Positions 1 to 7,090 of a stretch of 17,165 bases of DNA are shown piece by piece. Positions within the stretch are counted from its first letter, which is position 1. Each line of letters begins with the position of its first letter. Origin of the DNA: Bacillota bacterium (GTDB taxonomy: Bacteria; Bacillota_E; JAJZYS01; JAJYTV01); contig JAJZVM010000082.1 of NCBI GenBank assembly GCA_021845645.1, forward strand, positions 1 through 17,165, written 5' to 3'. A program made the position numbers and the translations under genes. Under the pieces are notes generated by a model. That model was not told where the DNA came from, did not search any database, and worked only from the letters and a program-made list of their open reading frames with translations.

Positions 1-1
1 G

Positions 2-964
2 GCCGGCTTCGACACCTACGAGCCGGAGATCGGCGAGTACGGCTACGGCATCGACGGCGTCGTGACGCTGCCGAAGTTCAAGGAACTCGTCGACCATGCG
101 GCTGGACCGCTCAGCTACCACGGCAGGCCGGTCAAGACGGTCGCGTACGTCTACTGCGTCGGCAGCCGCCAGCCCGAGGGCAACGCCTACTGCTCGCGCT
201 ACTGCTGCGCCGCGACGGTCCACGCCTCGATCGAGGTGGCGAATCTCGACCCGCAGGTGCACCAGTACCACCTCTACCGCGACATGCGCACCTATGGGAA
301 GTACGAACTGATGTACACCGAGTCGCGCGAGCGGGGCTCGGTCTACATGAAGTATCCCGAGGACACCCCACCCACGGTCGCCCGGAACTCCGCCGGACAG
401 CTCACCGTCACGACCCACGACACCCTCACCGGCGGCGAGGAACTGACGATCAGGGCGGACCTCGTCGTGCTGGTGACTGGCATGGTGGCGCGCAAGAACG
501 CGCCTCTCGTCAGCATCCTCAAGCTGCCGCTGGGCAGCGACGGCTTCTTCAACGAGATCCACCCGAAGCTCCGCCCCGTCGAGACGGTGGTGGACGGCGT
601 GCTGATCGCGGGTGCCTGCCAGGGTCCGAAGAACTCGTCGGAGAGCGTCGCCTCGGGGCTCGCCGCCGTGACGCAGAGCGCCGCCATCCTCAAGAAGGGC
701 GTCGCCGAGCTCGATCCGATGGTGGCGCAGGTGGACGCCGAAAAGTGCACCTGGTGCGGCCTGTGCGAGGAGACCTGCCCGTACGCGGCGGTCGACCGGA
801 CCGAGGTCACGGGCAAGACCGTGGCGGTTGTGAACCCGGCCGTCTGCAAGGGCTGCGGTGGCTGCGCACCCGTCTGCCCCGAGGACGCCATCGACCTCAG
901 GGGTTACACCGATGCCCAGATCCGGGCCATGATCGAGAACCTGGCGGAGGTGCCTGTCCTATGA
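2..964 (+). CDS. HdrA/QmoB-like iron-sulfur flavoprotein, C-terminal part (5' end outside window)
   Basis: This reading frame is open from base 2, so the gene begins upstream; the internal GTG at 62 is not the start. About 320 residues are visible. They begin with the HdrA-type segment GFDTYEPEIGEYGYG and then a cysteine cluster CVGSR...YCSRYCC (fragment residues 52-69), which is diagnostic of HdrA-family proteins. The end of the FAD domain follows. Two C-terminal ferredoxin motifs close the protein, CTWCGLCEETCP (249-260) and CKGCGGCAPVCP (282-293), each expected to bind a [4Fe-4S] cluster. In this family (heterodisulfide reductase subunit A, QmoA/QmoB) the protein is a cytoplasmic electron-distributing subunit with FAD and several clusters. 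The stop overlaps the next ATG (ATGA at 961-964), so it is translationally coupled to the following genes. HdrA, QmoA and QmoB cannot be told apart without the N-terminus. Confidence 0.88.
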   Translation, partial: AGFDTYEPEIGEYGYGIDGVVTLPKFKELVDHAAGPLSYHGRPVKTVAYVYCVGSRQPEGNAYCSRYCCAATVHASIEVANLDPQVHQYHLYRDMRTYGKYELMYTESRERGSVYMKYPEDTPPTVARNSAGQLTVTTHDTLTGGEELTIRADLVVLVTGMVARKNAPLVSILKLPLGSDGFFNEIHPKLRPVETVVDGVLIAGACQGPKNSSESVASGLAAVTQSAAILKKGVAELDPMVAQVDAEKCTWCGLCEETCPYAAVDRTEVTGKTVAVVNPAVCKGCGGCAPVCPEDAIDLRGYTDAQIRAMIENLAEVPVL

Positions 965-1212
965 GCCGCATACCCCGGGATATCCGGGAGGTCATCCGCG
1001 AGGAACCTCTGATGCACCGGCACATCCTCAAGGCCGTCGCGGCGGGACCGCGCACGGTGCCCGAGATCGCGGAGGCGATCGGCCACCCTTCGGAGGAGGC
1101 CCTCTTCTGGGTGATGGGGATGCGCCGCTACGGACTGCTCACGGAATCGAAGGAACCCACCGACGAGGGCTTCTTCACCTACGCCGCGGTGGGCGGGGGG
1201 GTGGCCCGATGA
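961..1212 (+). CDS. Small winged-helix-like protein encoded between HdrA-like and QmoC-like genes
   Basis: This gene encodes 83 residues. Its ATG overlaps the upstream stop (ATGA at 961-964) and its own stop overlaps the next ATG (ATGA at 1209-1212). It is therefore co-translated with both redox genes, which strongly supports it being real. Residues 18-60 look like a helix-turn-helix or winged-helix fold: a first helix MHRHILKAVAAG, then a segment TVPEIAEAIG, then a helix EEALFWVMGMRRYGLL, followed by a probable wing (KEPTDEGFFTYAAV). No cysteines or metal-binding motifs are visible, so it is not itself an electron carrier. The fold resembles DNA-binding domains, but its position inside a redox operon leaves open a role as an assembly or accessory subunit. 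I do not recognise a named family. Confidence 0.8.
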   Translation: MSRIPRDIREVIREEPLMHRHILKAVAAGPRTVPEIAEAIGHPSEEALFWVMGMRRYGLLTESKEPTDEGFFTYAAVGGGVAR

Positions 1213-2363
1213 GTGTGCTGGTCGATGCGGGTCTTCTGCAGGACATCAAGAAGTTCGGGGCGGCCGACGTCTCCGAATGCTTCAGTTGCGGCAACTGCAC
1301 GGCGATCTGTCCGCTCTCCAGCAACGACGGCACCTTCCCGCGACGCATGATCCGCTACGCCCAGGTGGGCATGAAGGACGCCCTGCTCTCGAGCAAGGAG
1401 CTCTGGACGTGCTACCACTGCGGCCTCTGCTCCGACACCTGCCCGACCCAGGCCGACCCCGGCGGGTTCATGGCGGCGGCGCGGCGCTACGCCATCGCCA
1501 GCTACGACCGCACCCGCTTCGCCTGGCTGATGTACACCCAGCCTGTGCTCGCCAGTTTGTTCGCGATCGTGCTGGCTGCCTTCTTCGCCTTGTTCATGTA
1601 CGCCGAGCACGGCGCCCAGAGCCACAGGTCCATGGCGCTCTTCGGCTTCATCCCGGAGCCGCTCATCCACTACACGGGGCTCGTGGTGATGGTGCTCGCC
1701 TTCCTTGCAGGCATCGCCGGCATCGCTGCCATGGCGAACGGCATGTCGCGGCGCGAGGTGAAGATCCGCGGGAAGAGCCGTGTCAGCGGCTGGAGGGCAC
1801 TGTGGTCCGCCATCGGCGTCGAGTCGATCGGACAGCGGCGCTACCGCGCCGACTGCGCCACGGCGCAGGAGGAGAAGCCTTGGTACCGGCGCCGCTGGCT
1901 GATCCATTCCTTGACGATGTGGGGCTTCCTCGGACTCCTGCTCGCGACCGTCGCCGACTACGGCCTCAGCCTGATCGGCGTCAAGATGCCGGGCACACCG
2001 GTGGCGATCTGGTACCCGACGCGCCTTTTGGGCACGCTCGCGGGTTTCGCGATGGTCTATGGCGTGACGATGTTCTTCATCGACCGCGTCCGCAAGGACA
2101 ATCAATCGGCGAAGAACTCCGAGACGGCCGACTGGATGCTGCTCGTGCTGCTCTGGCTGGTCGGCGTCAGCGGACTGCTGATCGAGCTCTCGCTCTATCT
2201 GCCGCAGCCGCCCACGTGGGGCTACTGGCTCTTCCTCTTCCACGTGGCGGTGGCCATGGAACTCATCCTCCTGGCGCCGTTCATGAAGTTCGCCCACGCC
2301 ATCTACCGGCCAGTCGCCCTCTACTACCTGGCGCGCGCCGGCGGCGAGCCAAGCGAGGAGTGA
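1209..2363 (+). CDS. QmoC-like fusion: HdrC-type 2[4Fe-4S] domain plus HdrE-type cytochrome b membrane domain
   Basis: 384 residues, the usual length for QmoC. The N-terminal HdrC-like half carries two four-cysteine motifs, CFSCGNCTAICP (C24, C27, C30, C34) and CYHCGLCSDTCP (C68, C71, C74, C78). The C-terminal half has about six hydrophobic segments, near residues 104-132, 152-178, 230-256, 271-292, 309-331 and 337-360. Histidines within or beside them (H154, H233, H345, H363) are candidate haem b ligands. In the Qmo complex this subunit links the cytoplasmic flavoproteins to membrane quinone; DsrM, HmeC and NarI have related membrane domains. It overlaps the upstream gene by four bases, and a strong hairpin lies seven bases past its stop, so it is the last gene of the operon. 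An equivalent role in quinone-linked electron transfer is inferred from architecture. Confidence 0.87.
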   Translation: MSVLVDAGLLQDIKKFGAADVSECFSCGNCTAICPLSSNDGTFPRRMIRYAQVGMKDALLSSKELWTCYHCGLCSDTCPTQADPGGFMAAARRYAIASYDRTRFAWLMYTQPVLASLFAIVLAAFFALFMYAEHGAQSHRSMALFGFIPEPLIHYTGLVVMVLAFLAGIAGIAAMANGMSRREVKIRGKSRVSGWRALWSAIGVESIGQRRYRADCATAQEEKPWYRRRWLIHSLTMWGFLGLLLATVADYGLSLIGVKMPGTPVAIWYPTRLLGTLAGFAMVYGVTMFFIDRVRKDNQSAKNSETADWMLLVLLWLVGVSGLLIELSLYLPQPPTWGYWLFLFHVAVAMELILLAPFMKFAHAIYRPVALYYLARAGGEPSEE

Positions 2364-2369
2364 GCGGCG

Positions 2370-2405
2370 GGTCGCGGGAGCATCCATCCGGGTGCTCCCG
2401 CGACC
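2370..2405 (+). terminator. Strong hairpin after the Hdr/Qmo-like operon
   Basis: A 16-bp stem with one T-G wobble pairs 2370-2385 with 2390-2405 around a four-base ATCC loop (core GTCGCGGGAGCATCC). It begins seven bases after the stop of the QmoC-like gene. The downstream T-tract is short (GCGTTTGC), so it could be a weak intrinsic terminator or a hairpin that protects the 3' end of the mRNA. Confidence 0.72.
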
Positions 2406-3109
2406 GCGTTTGCTGGACGCCCGCCCTCCCTCGCGGGCACCCGGCCTGGGTACCGGAAATGTCGGCCAAGCAGTCGACCTAGCCCGCGGCGGCCTCGAGC
2501 AGCTGCGCGTCGCAAGCACCGTGCTCGGCGGCGATCGCCCTCGCCAGCCACATGGCTGTCTACCCGCTGCGCGGTGGCGCGCGCACAACGCAAGGATATG
2601 GCGGCTTGAGAGAAGACGGTCTACGGCCATCCTCAACTCCGGTCCGAGCTGGGGGAGGGCATCCGGCGCTACGCCATGCCCGAGCAGCTTGCGATGCTGC
2701 GCGGGTAGCCTGCACATCCGCCGCTGCGCCACCGCGGGCAGCATCTGGGTGCGACGGAGCCTTCGGACACGCCAGCCTTGCGTACGACATGGGTGTAGGC
2801 GGGCAGGTGATCAAGTCGCCTCTCTCGCGTCGAGGCGCTTAGGTATGCTCCGTCAGCTGGCGTACGTGTGCCTGCCCCAGACCCCCCGGACCCGTGATAG
2901 GCCGAGAGTTAGAGGGTAAACATAACAGCCGAGAGAGTGAATAGAGGATTTGGGATAATCGCATAAAACTGTAGATCGAGGACAGTTTCGTCCGAGCGGT
3001 CAAAGTTGCGACGTGCAAGAGGGCGGGCGGTACGCCTGGTTTGCTGTCGAGCCATCTGCGATTCAGGGCGGAGCGTCACCCGAGTCCTGCCCAGCGCAGG
3101 AGTCACAAG
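2406..3109. other. Gene-poor stretch of about 700 bases upstream of the chemotaxis receptor gene
   Basis: No reading frame here looks like a protein. The overlapping frames give Arg/Pro/Ala-rich translations of low complexity with no ribosome-binding sites or motifs. Bases from about 2900 to 2990 are distinctly more AT-rich than the surroundings and most likely hold the promoter of the chemotaxis receptor gene, but I could not fix convincing -35/-10 or sigma-28 boxes. The rest may be decayed sequence. Confidence 0.5.
2966..2988. promoter_or_regulatory. Inverted repeat AAACTGT-N9-ACAGTTT upstream of the chemotaxis receptor gene
   Basis: A perfect 7-bp inverted repeat pairs 2966-2972 with 2982-2988 around a nine-base spacer. 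It lies in the only AT-rich part of this intergenic region, about 140 bases before the TTG start. It could be an operator for a dimeric regulator or a small RNA hairpin. A repeat of this length can also occur by chance. Confidence 0.3.
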
Positions 3110-3117
3110 AAGGAGGA
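3110..3117 (+). promoter_or_regulatory. Shine-Dalgarno AAGGAGGA that fixes a TTG start
   Basis: This near-perfect ribosome-binding site is separated by eight bases from the TTG at 3126. It is the reason for preferring that start over the in-frame upstream TTG at 3006, which would add 40 Arg-rich residues unlike a chemotaxis receptor N-terminus. Confidence 0.8.
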
Positions 3118-3125
3118 GACTGAAC

Positions 3126-4994
3126 TTGCTCCGAACTGTCGCCGCCAAACTGGCCGCCATTGCCCTCGCGTCAGCTGCCTTGGTTGCACTCTTCGCACTT
3201 ACGGCCGTGCTCTTGACCGGCTACGTCAGCAGCCAGGCAGACCGCATCGCCGAGTACAACAAGGCGCTCTCGGTGATCGCCGACATGCGGGCGAACTTCT
3301 ATGAGCTGCGTGGCGCGGCCAAGCTCTACGCGCTGGGGATCGACCGTTCCGACAACCTTGCCGTGTACCGCTCCGATGTCGCCACGTTCGCGCAGGATGC
3401 CAAGAACGCTGCCTCGCTAGGACTGCCGATGGTTCGCCGGGACGTGCAGGTCGCCGCGTCGCACGAGGGGCGATTCGTCCAGATCGCAAACCAGGGCATG
3501 CGGAACCTCCAGGCTGGCAGGCGGGCTGCGGGGCGCCGGCTGATCCTGGTGAGCGCGTCCCGGGCGGCCGCAACCGCCGACAGCGACATCGACGTCGCCA
3601 CCGCTGACGCCGGCGGCGCAGGCTTCGTGGCGGACACGGCACGAGCCTTGACGGCAACGTCCGGAGTCGTGCGCATCGCCGTCACCCTGGCTGGGATAGT
3701 CATCATCATCTTCATGCTCGTGGCGGGTATCCTGCTGGGGCGCTATATCGCCTCGCGCATCAGGATCGTCTCAGACTTCATGTCGCTTGTGGCTGCGGGC
3801 GACATCTCCCGTGAGCCGCCGCGGCTCACGGGGCGGGATGAGACGACGGAACTGGCCGACGCCGCGAGACGTATGCTTGTGGGCCTGCGCGACCTGATCG
3901 GCGAGGCCGCAGTGGCCTCGTCCCAGATGGGGAGCGCCGCTGCACAGCTTGATGCCTCCGCGAGGCGCTCAGGCGACGCAGTCGGCCAGGTCGGAGCGTC
4001 GATCGGGACCGTGGCCGAGGTATCGGGGAAGCAGGCTGCAGGGGTGCTGGAGGCTATGCAGGCCCAGCGGCAGCTGCACGCCGCGATCGAGCAGGTGGCG
4101 CGGGGCGCACAGGAGCAGGCGGTGCAGGCCAGTGGCATCGCGAACGCCGCGCAGGGCAGCGTCCAGAAGGTGGACGAAATGGAGAACGCGCTTGCGGACC
4201 TTGAGACGGCGGCCACGAGCGCCGTCCGCAGCGTGCAGGGCGGAAGAAGGACCGTCGACGAATCGCTCGAGGCAGAGCGCGCGGTATCTGAGGAGATCCT
4301 GCTCGCGCGGGATCGCATGGCGGAACTGGACGCTCAGGCCAGGCGGATCGAGGAGGTCACGCGGCTGGTAGGGGAGATCGCCGAGCAGACGAACCTGCTC
4401 GCCTTGAACGCGGCCATAGAGGCGGCGCGGGCTGGAGAACACGGCAAGGGTTTCGCGGTGGTGGCCGAGGAGGTGCGCACGCTCTCCGATCGCACAAAGC
4501 TGGCGGTGGGTGAGATTGCGAATCTGGTTGGCACAGTCGAGCAATCGGCCGCGGCGGCGAGAGATGCCGTCGAGGGCGGAGCGCAGGGCGTCAAGGTGCT
4601 GCAGACCAAGGGGGGCGAAGTGGGCGTAGCGTTCGAGGAGATCGCCGGTGCCCTCGCACGTGCTGCCGAGGTGCTGAGGTTGACGCTTGCCGCGGCGCAC
4701 GAAGTCGAGGTGCTGAGCGGTGAGATTGCGCAGTCGATGGCCGGCATCTCGGCCATCGCCGAGGAGAACAGCGCAACGGCCGAAGAGATGACCGCCGCGG
4801 CGGATGGCGTGGACGTCATCATGGGTCAGCTGGCGACAGGTTCTGACGAGACCGCAGCGACGGCCGCCCAGGTTGCCTCGTCGCAGGGGCTGCTGGGATC
4901 GGCGCTTGAGGAGGTGCAGGTTGCGGTCGCTGCCTTGAACGGCAGCAGCCAGAGGCTCCTCGCGAGCATCGGAACGTTCCGTTTGTCCGAGTAG
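3126..4994 (+). CDS. Methyl-accepting chemotaxis protein (transmembrane chemoreceptor)
   Basis: 622 residues from the TTG at 3126. A first membrane helix (about residues 8-31) is followed by a periplasmic sensor region of about 150 residues (32-180) rich in Ala and charged helices, resembling a small four-helix-bundle sensor. A second membrane helix (182-207) and a HAMP linker (about 208-258) come next, then a long coiled-coil signalling domain. The conserved hairpin tip that contacts CheA/CheW is clear at about 416-446 ([20 protein letters not shown], then E.GKGFAVVA). The C-terminus ends FRLSE, with no CheR/CheB-tethering pentapeptide. The ligand is unknown. The gene stands alone between two intergenic gaps, with no chemotaxis kinase or adaptor genes beside it. 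Confidence 0.93.
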   Translation: MLRTVAAKLAAIALASAALVALFALTAVLLTGYVSSQADRIAEYNKALSVIADMRANFYELRGAAKLYALGIDRSDNLAVYRSDVATFAQDAKNAASLGLPMVRRDVQVAASHEGRFVQIANQGMRNLQAGRRAAGRRLILVSASRAAATADSDIDVATADAGGAGFVADTARALTATSGVVRIAVTLAGIVIIIFMLVAGILLGRYIASRIRIVSDFMSLVAAGDISREPPRLTGRDETTELADAARRMLVGLRDLIGEAAVASSQMGSAAAQLDASARRSGDAVGQVGASIGTVAEVSGKQAAGVLEAMQAQRQLHAAIEQVARGAQEQAVQASGIANAAQGSVQKVDEMENALADLETAATSAVRSVQGGRRTVDESLEAERAVSEEILLARDRMAELDAQARRIEEVTRLVGEIAEQTNLLALNAAIEAARAGEHGKGFAVVAEEVRTLSDRTKLAVGEIANLVGTVEQSAAAARDAVEGGAQGVKVLQTKGGEVGVAFEEIAGALARAAEVLRLTLAAAHEVEVLSGEIAQSMAGISAIAEENSATAEEMTAAADGVDVIMGQLATGSDETAATAAQVASSQGLLGSALEEVQVAVAALNGSSQRLLASIGTFRLSE

Positions 4995-5331
4995 GGGCGG
5001 GTGCCATGGGCCCGTGCGGCTGCGGAGCGCGCAAACCGTCGAGGGCGACGTGGTAAGGACCACCCTCAAGCGATCGGTCTCCCGATCTGCTTGCCCGAAA
5101 GGCGACGTAGGAGGTGCCATGCGGTGCTGCCCAAGGCGCACGAGCTCCCGCACACCCTGGAAGTGGCCGCCCGCGCAGGGCTCGCTAGCCGAAGTGGTCT
5201 TGCCAGTGTATGCCTGGGGCAGCATATTATAGGTGGGGGCAATTGGCCGTCGGGATGTGGCGTAAGGGTCCCGCCCAGGTGATCCGCGCGTTTGCGCACG
5301 CCAAATCGGGTGCCGCAGGGGGGGCGGGCTG
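4995..5331. other. Intergenic region between chemoreceptor and MFS genes
   Basis: These 337 bases contain no convincing gene. The only visible signals are a weak possible promoter near 5200-5230 and a G-rich stretch just before the GTG start of the transporter gene. I see no strong hairpin after the chemoreceptor stop. Confidence 0.45.
5200..5230 (+). promoter_or_regulatory. Possible sigma-70-type promoter for the MFS gene
   Basis: TTGCCA at 5200-5205 and TATTAT at 5225-5230 resemble -35 and -10 boxes. The 19-base spacer is longer than ideal. The AT-rich patch ATATTATAG stands out in otherwise GC-rich sequence about 100 bases before the start of the transporter gene. Tentative. Confidence 0.3.
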
Positions 5332-6528
5332 GTGAAAGGCTCCCAACTGCGCCTTATCGCCGGCAGGACGGTCTCGCAGCTCGGCGACGGCATCTACGAG
5401 ATCGCGATGCTCTGGGTGGTCACGCACCTGCTCAAGGCACCGTGGTCGGTGGCGGTCGTCATCATCGTCGGCAATCTCGTCTCCGCACTCGTGGTGCCTT
5501 TGGGCGGGCACGTGGCGGACCGCATGATAAGGCGGCGCAGGGACATCGCCGTGGCGTCGGACTTCGGAGCATTCCTGCTCTTCGCCCTGGCCGCCCTCGC
5601 CTGGCCGCACCTAGGCAGGCAAGCGGGCTACGTCGGCCTACTCCTCCTCACCGGACTGACATCGATCTCGGTCAGCTTCCTGTTCCCGTCCCTGGGGGCG
5701 CTCTTCGCGTCGCTCCTGACCGAAGAGAGCCGCCCGCAGGCCAACAGTCTCTACCAGACCAGCACGTCCGCGGCGAATCTTGGCGGGCTCCTGCTCGGTG
5801 GCGTGCTGGTCGCGGCCATGTCGTTCCAGGCCATTCTCTGGCTCGACGCGGCGAGCTTCGGGCTTGCCTGCCTGCTCACCCTGTCGGTCCGGCAGCCGAT
5901 GGCCGCCGCTGGGCAGGCCAGCGGGGCGGGAGCCGTCGGCGCCTGGCGCGAGATGCTTTTCAGCCGCCCCGTCAGGCTGCTCATTGGCGCGAACGTCACC
6001 GTGAACGGCTCTCTTATCGTACTCATGAGCCTGCTGCCGTTCTTCGTCGTCCACGTCCTGCACAGTGGGCCTGTCGTGCTCGGCGCGACGCAGGCCGTCT
6101 TCGCCGCCGGCATGATCGTCGGCGGTGCATTGAGCCGCTGGCTGCACCTGCCGCCCGCGCGGCAGTTCGCCCTGGGTTTCGCCGCCATGGCTCTCGGCGC
6201 TCTCGTGATCGGCCTTTGGCCGCGCATCTGGGCCACGGACGTCTCGCTGTTCGTGGCTGCGGTGGCGGCGAGCATTGTCTCGGTCAGTCTCATGACCCTG
6301 AGCCAGGAGGTTGTCGCCGAGGAGCACTACGGCAAGTTCCTCGCGTCCGCGAGCGTCCTGACCACGGTGGCCCAGCCCACCATGGCGGCATTGGCCGGAG
6401 GGGCGGCGGCACTCCTTGGCGCGCGGGTCGTCTTTGTGGTCAGCGCGATCCTCACGGCCATCAGCGGCGGCGCGGTCGTCAGGGGCATCGGCGGCCGCGC
6501 GGCGAAGCGGCCCGCAGCCTCGGCCTAG
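5332..6528 (+). CDS. MFS transporter (drug/siderophore-exporter-like)
   Basis: 398 residues from a GTG start preceded by a G-rich ribosome-binding region. The protein is almost entirely hydrophobic, with about 11-12 predicted membrane segments, the length expected of a 12-helix major facilitator permease. After the second helix it has GGHVADRMIRRRRD (about residues 59-72), which fits the cytoplasmic loop 2-3 motif (G-x3-D-R-x-x-R-R) of this superfamily. The overall pattern resembles the MFS_3 / EntS-like exporter group, which moves small molecules outward in exchange for protons. The substrate cannot be predicted. A hydrolase remnant lies in the same frame just after its stop. Confidence 0.88.
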   Translation: MKGSQLRLIAGRTVSQLGDGIYEIAMLWVVTHLLKAPWSVAVVIIVGNLVSALVVPLGGHVADRMIRRRRDIAVASDFGAFLLFALAALAWPHLGRQAGYVGLLLLTGLTSISVSFLFPSLGALFASLLTEESRPQANSLYQTSTSAANLGGLLLGGVLVAAMSFQAILWLDAASFGLACLLTLSVRQPMAAAGQASGAGAVGAWREMLFSRPVRLLIGANVTVNGSLIVLMSLLPFFVVHVLHSGPVVLGATQAVFAAGMIVGGALSRWLHLPPARQFALGFAAMALGALVIGLWPRIWATDVSLFVAAVAASIVSVSLMTLSQEVVAEEHYGKFLASASVLTTVAQPTMAALAGGAAALLGARVVFVVSAILTAISGGAVVRGIGGRAAKRPAASA

Positions 6529-6555
6529 AACCGAGGCCGTTCCCAGGGGGCTGAG

Positions 6556-6900
6556 ATGCACCCGGGCATCGAGGTCGCGGAAGGAGAATCGGTCCTCAAG
6601 AAACACTTACTCGGCGCCTTCACCGGGACCCCTCTCGAGGCGTACCTGCGCCGCGCCGGCGCCGACACGCTTGTCGTCACTGGCTTCCAGAAGCAGCACT
6701 GCTGCGACACGACGACGCGCCAGGCGCGGGAGCGGGGATTCGCGGTGCTGTTCACTTCCGACGCCACGGCGACAAGGGACCTTCTGCTGCGCGGCGAGAT
6801 CGTCTCGGCGGCGGACGTGCAGCGGGCCACACTGGCCGCGATGACCGGCTTCGCCGACATAGTGACGTCGCGCGAGGCGGCGCAGGCGCTGCGCGGCTGA
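6556..6900 (+). pseudogene. Isochorismatase-family hydrolase, 5'-truncated remnant
   Basis: This 114-residue open frame matches only the C-terminal two thirds of a cysteine hydrolase of the isochorismatase family (usually about 180-210 residues). The family's Lys lies in VLKKHLLGAF (K16) and the catalytic Cys in TGFQKQHCCDTT (C49). The N-terminal strand with the catalytic Asp (usually in a V-x-D-x-Q motif) is absent. Family-like residues seem to continue upstream of the ATG (…GAE-MHPGIEV…), in the same frame as the MFS gene, but that frame is closed by the MFS stop at 6526-6528. The missing part is therefore lost rather than mis-annotated. A ribosome-binding-like AGGGGG at 6545-6550 means a short protein could still be made, but hydrolase activity is unlikely. 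Confidence 0.68.
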
Positions 6901-6983
6901 CCTTGGCGGGCCAGATTGTCATCGGGCGGCGCCCAGGGCAGGGCAGGATGCAATCATGGGGCCTGTCGCAGGTACGTTTGGAC

Positions 6984-6998
6984 GGGTCCGTTGGACCC
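6984..6998 (+). terminator. Small GC-rich hairpin followed by a pyrimidine run
   Basis: GGGTCC (6984-6989) pairs perfectly with GGACCC (6993-6998) around a GTT loop and is followed by CTCTTTCCTCC. It lies about 85 bases after the isochorismatase remnant and about 90 bases before the next start, so it may end transcription from the transporter gene. The stem is only six base pairs. Confidence 0.35.
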
Positions 6999-7090
6999 CT
7001 CTTTCCTCCATCTTGCCAGGACGCTAGGGATCGATGGCCGCCATCGCCAACAAGATAATCATTACGAATGGTGGATGGGAGCGGAGTCGC

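Noticed and set aside
2479..2553. Short minus-strand frame reading MWLARAIAAEHGACDAQLLE..., which looks protein-like
   Set aside because: Only 24 codons, with a stop just upstream and no ribosome-binding site; it could be a gene remnant but cannot be assigned.
1179..2744. A long minus-strand open frame of 521 codons opposite the QmoC-like gene
   Set aside because: It is the antisense of a gene with clear cysteine motifs and membrane helices; its translation is His/Arg/Glu-rich low complexity, typical of antisense frames in high-GC DNA.
5119..5232. Possible small + strand gene of 37 codons preceded by AGGAGGT
   Set aside because: The ribosome-binding site is only three bases from the ATG, the peptide has no recognisable features, and nothing else supports it.
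3969..5393. Minus-strand open frame of 474 codons opposite the chemoreceptor gene
   Set aside because: It mirrors the chemoreceptor signalling domain and shows no domain of its own; the + strand has the diagnostic hairpin-tip motif.
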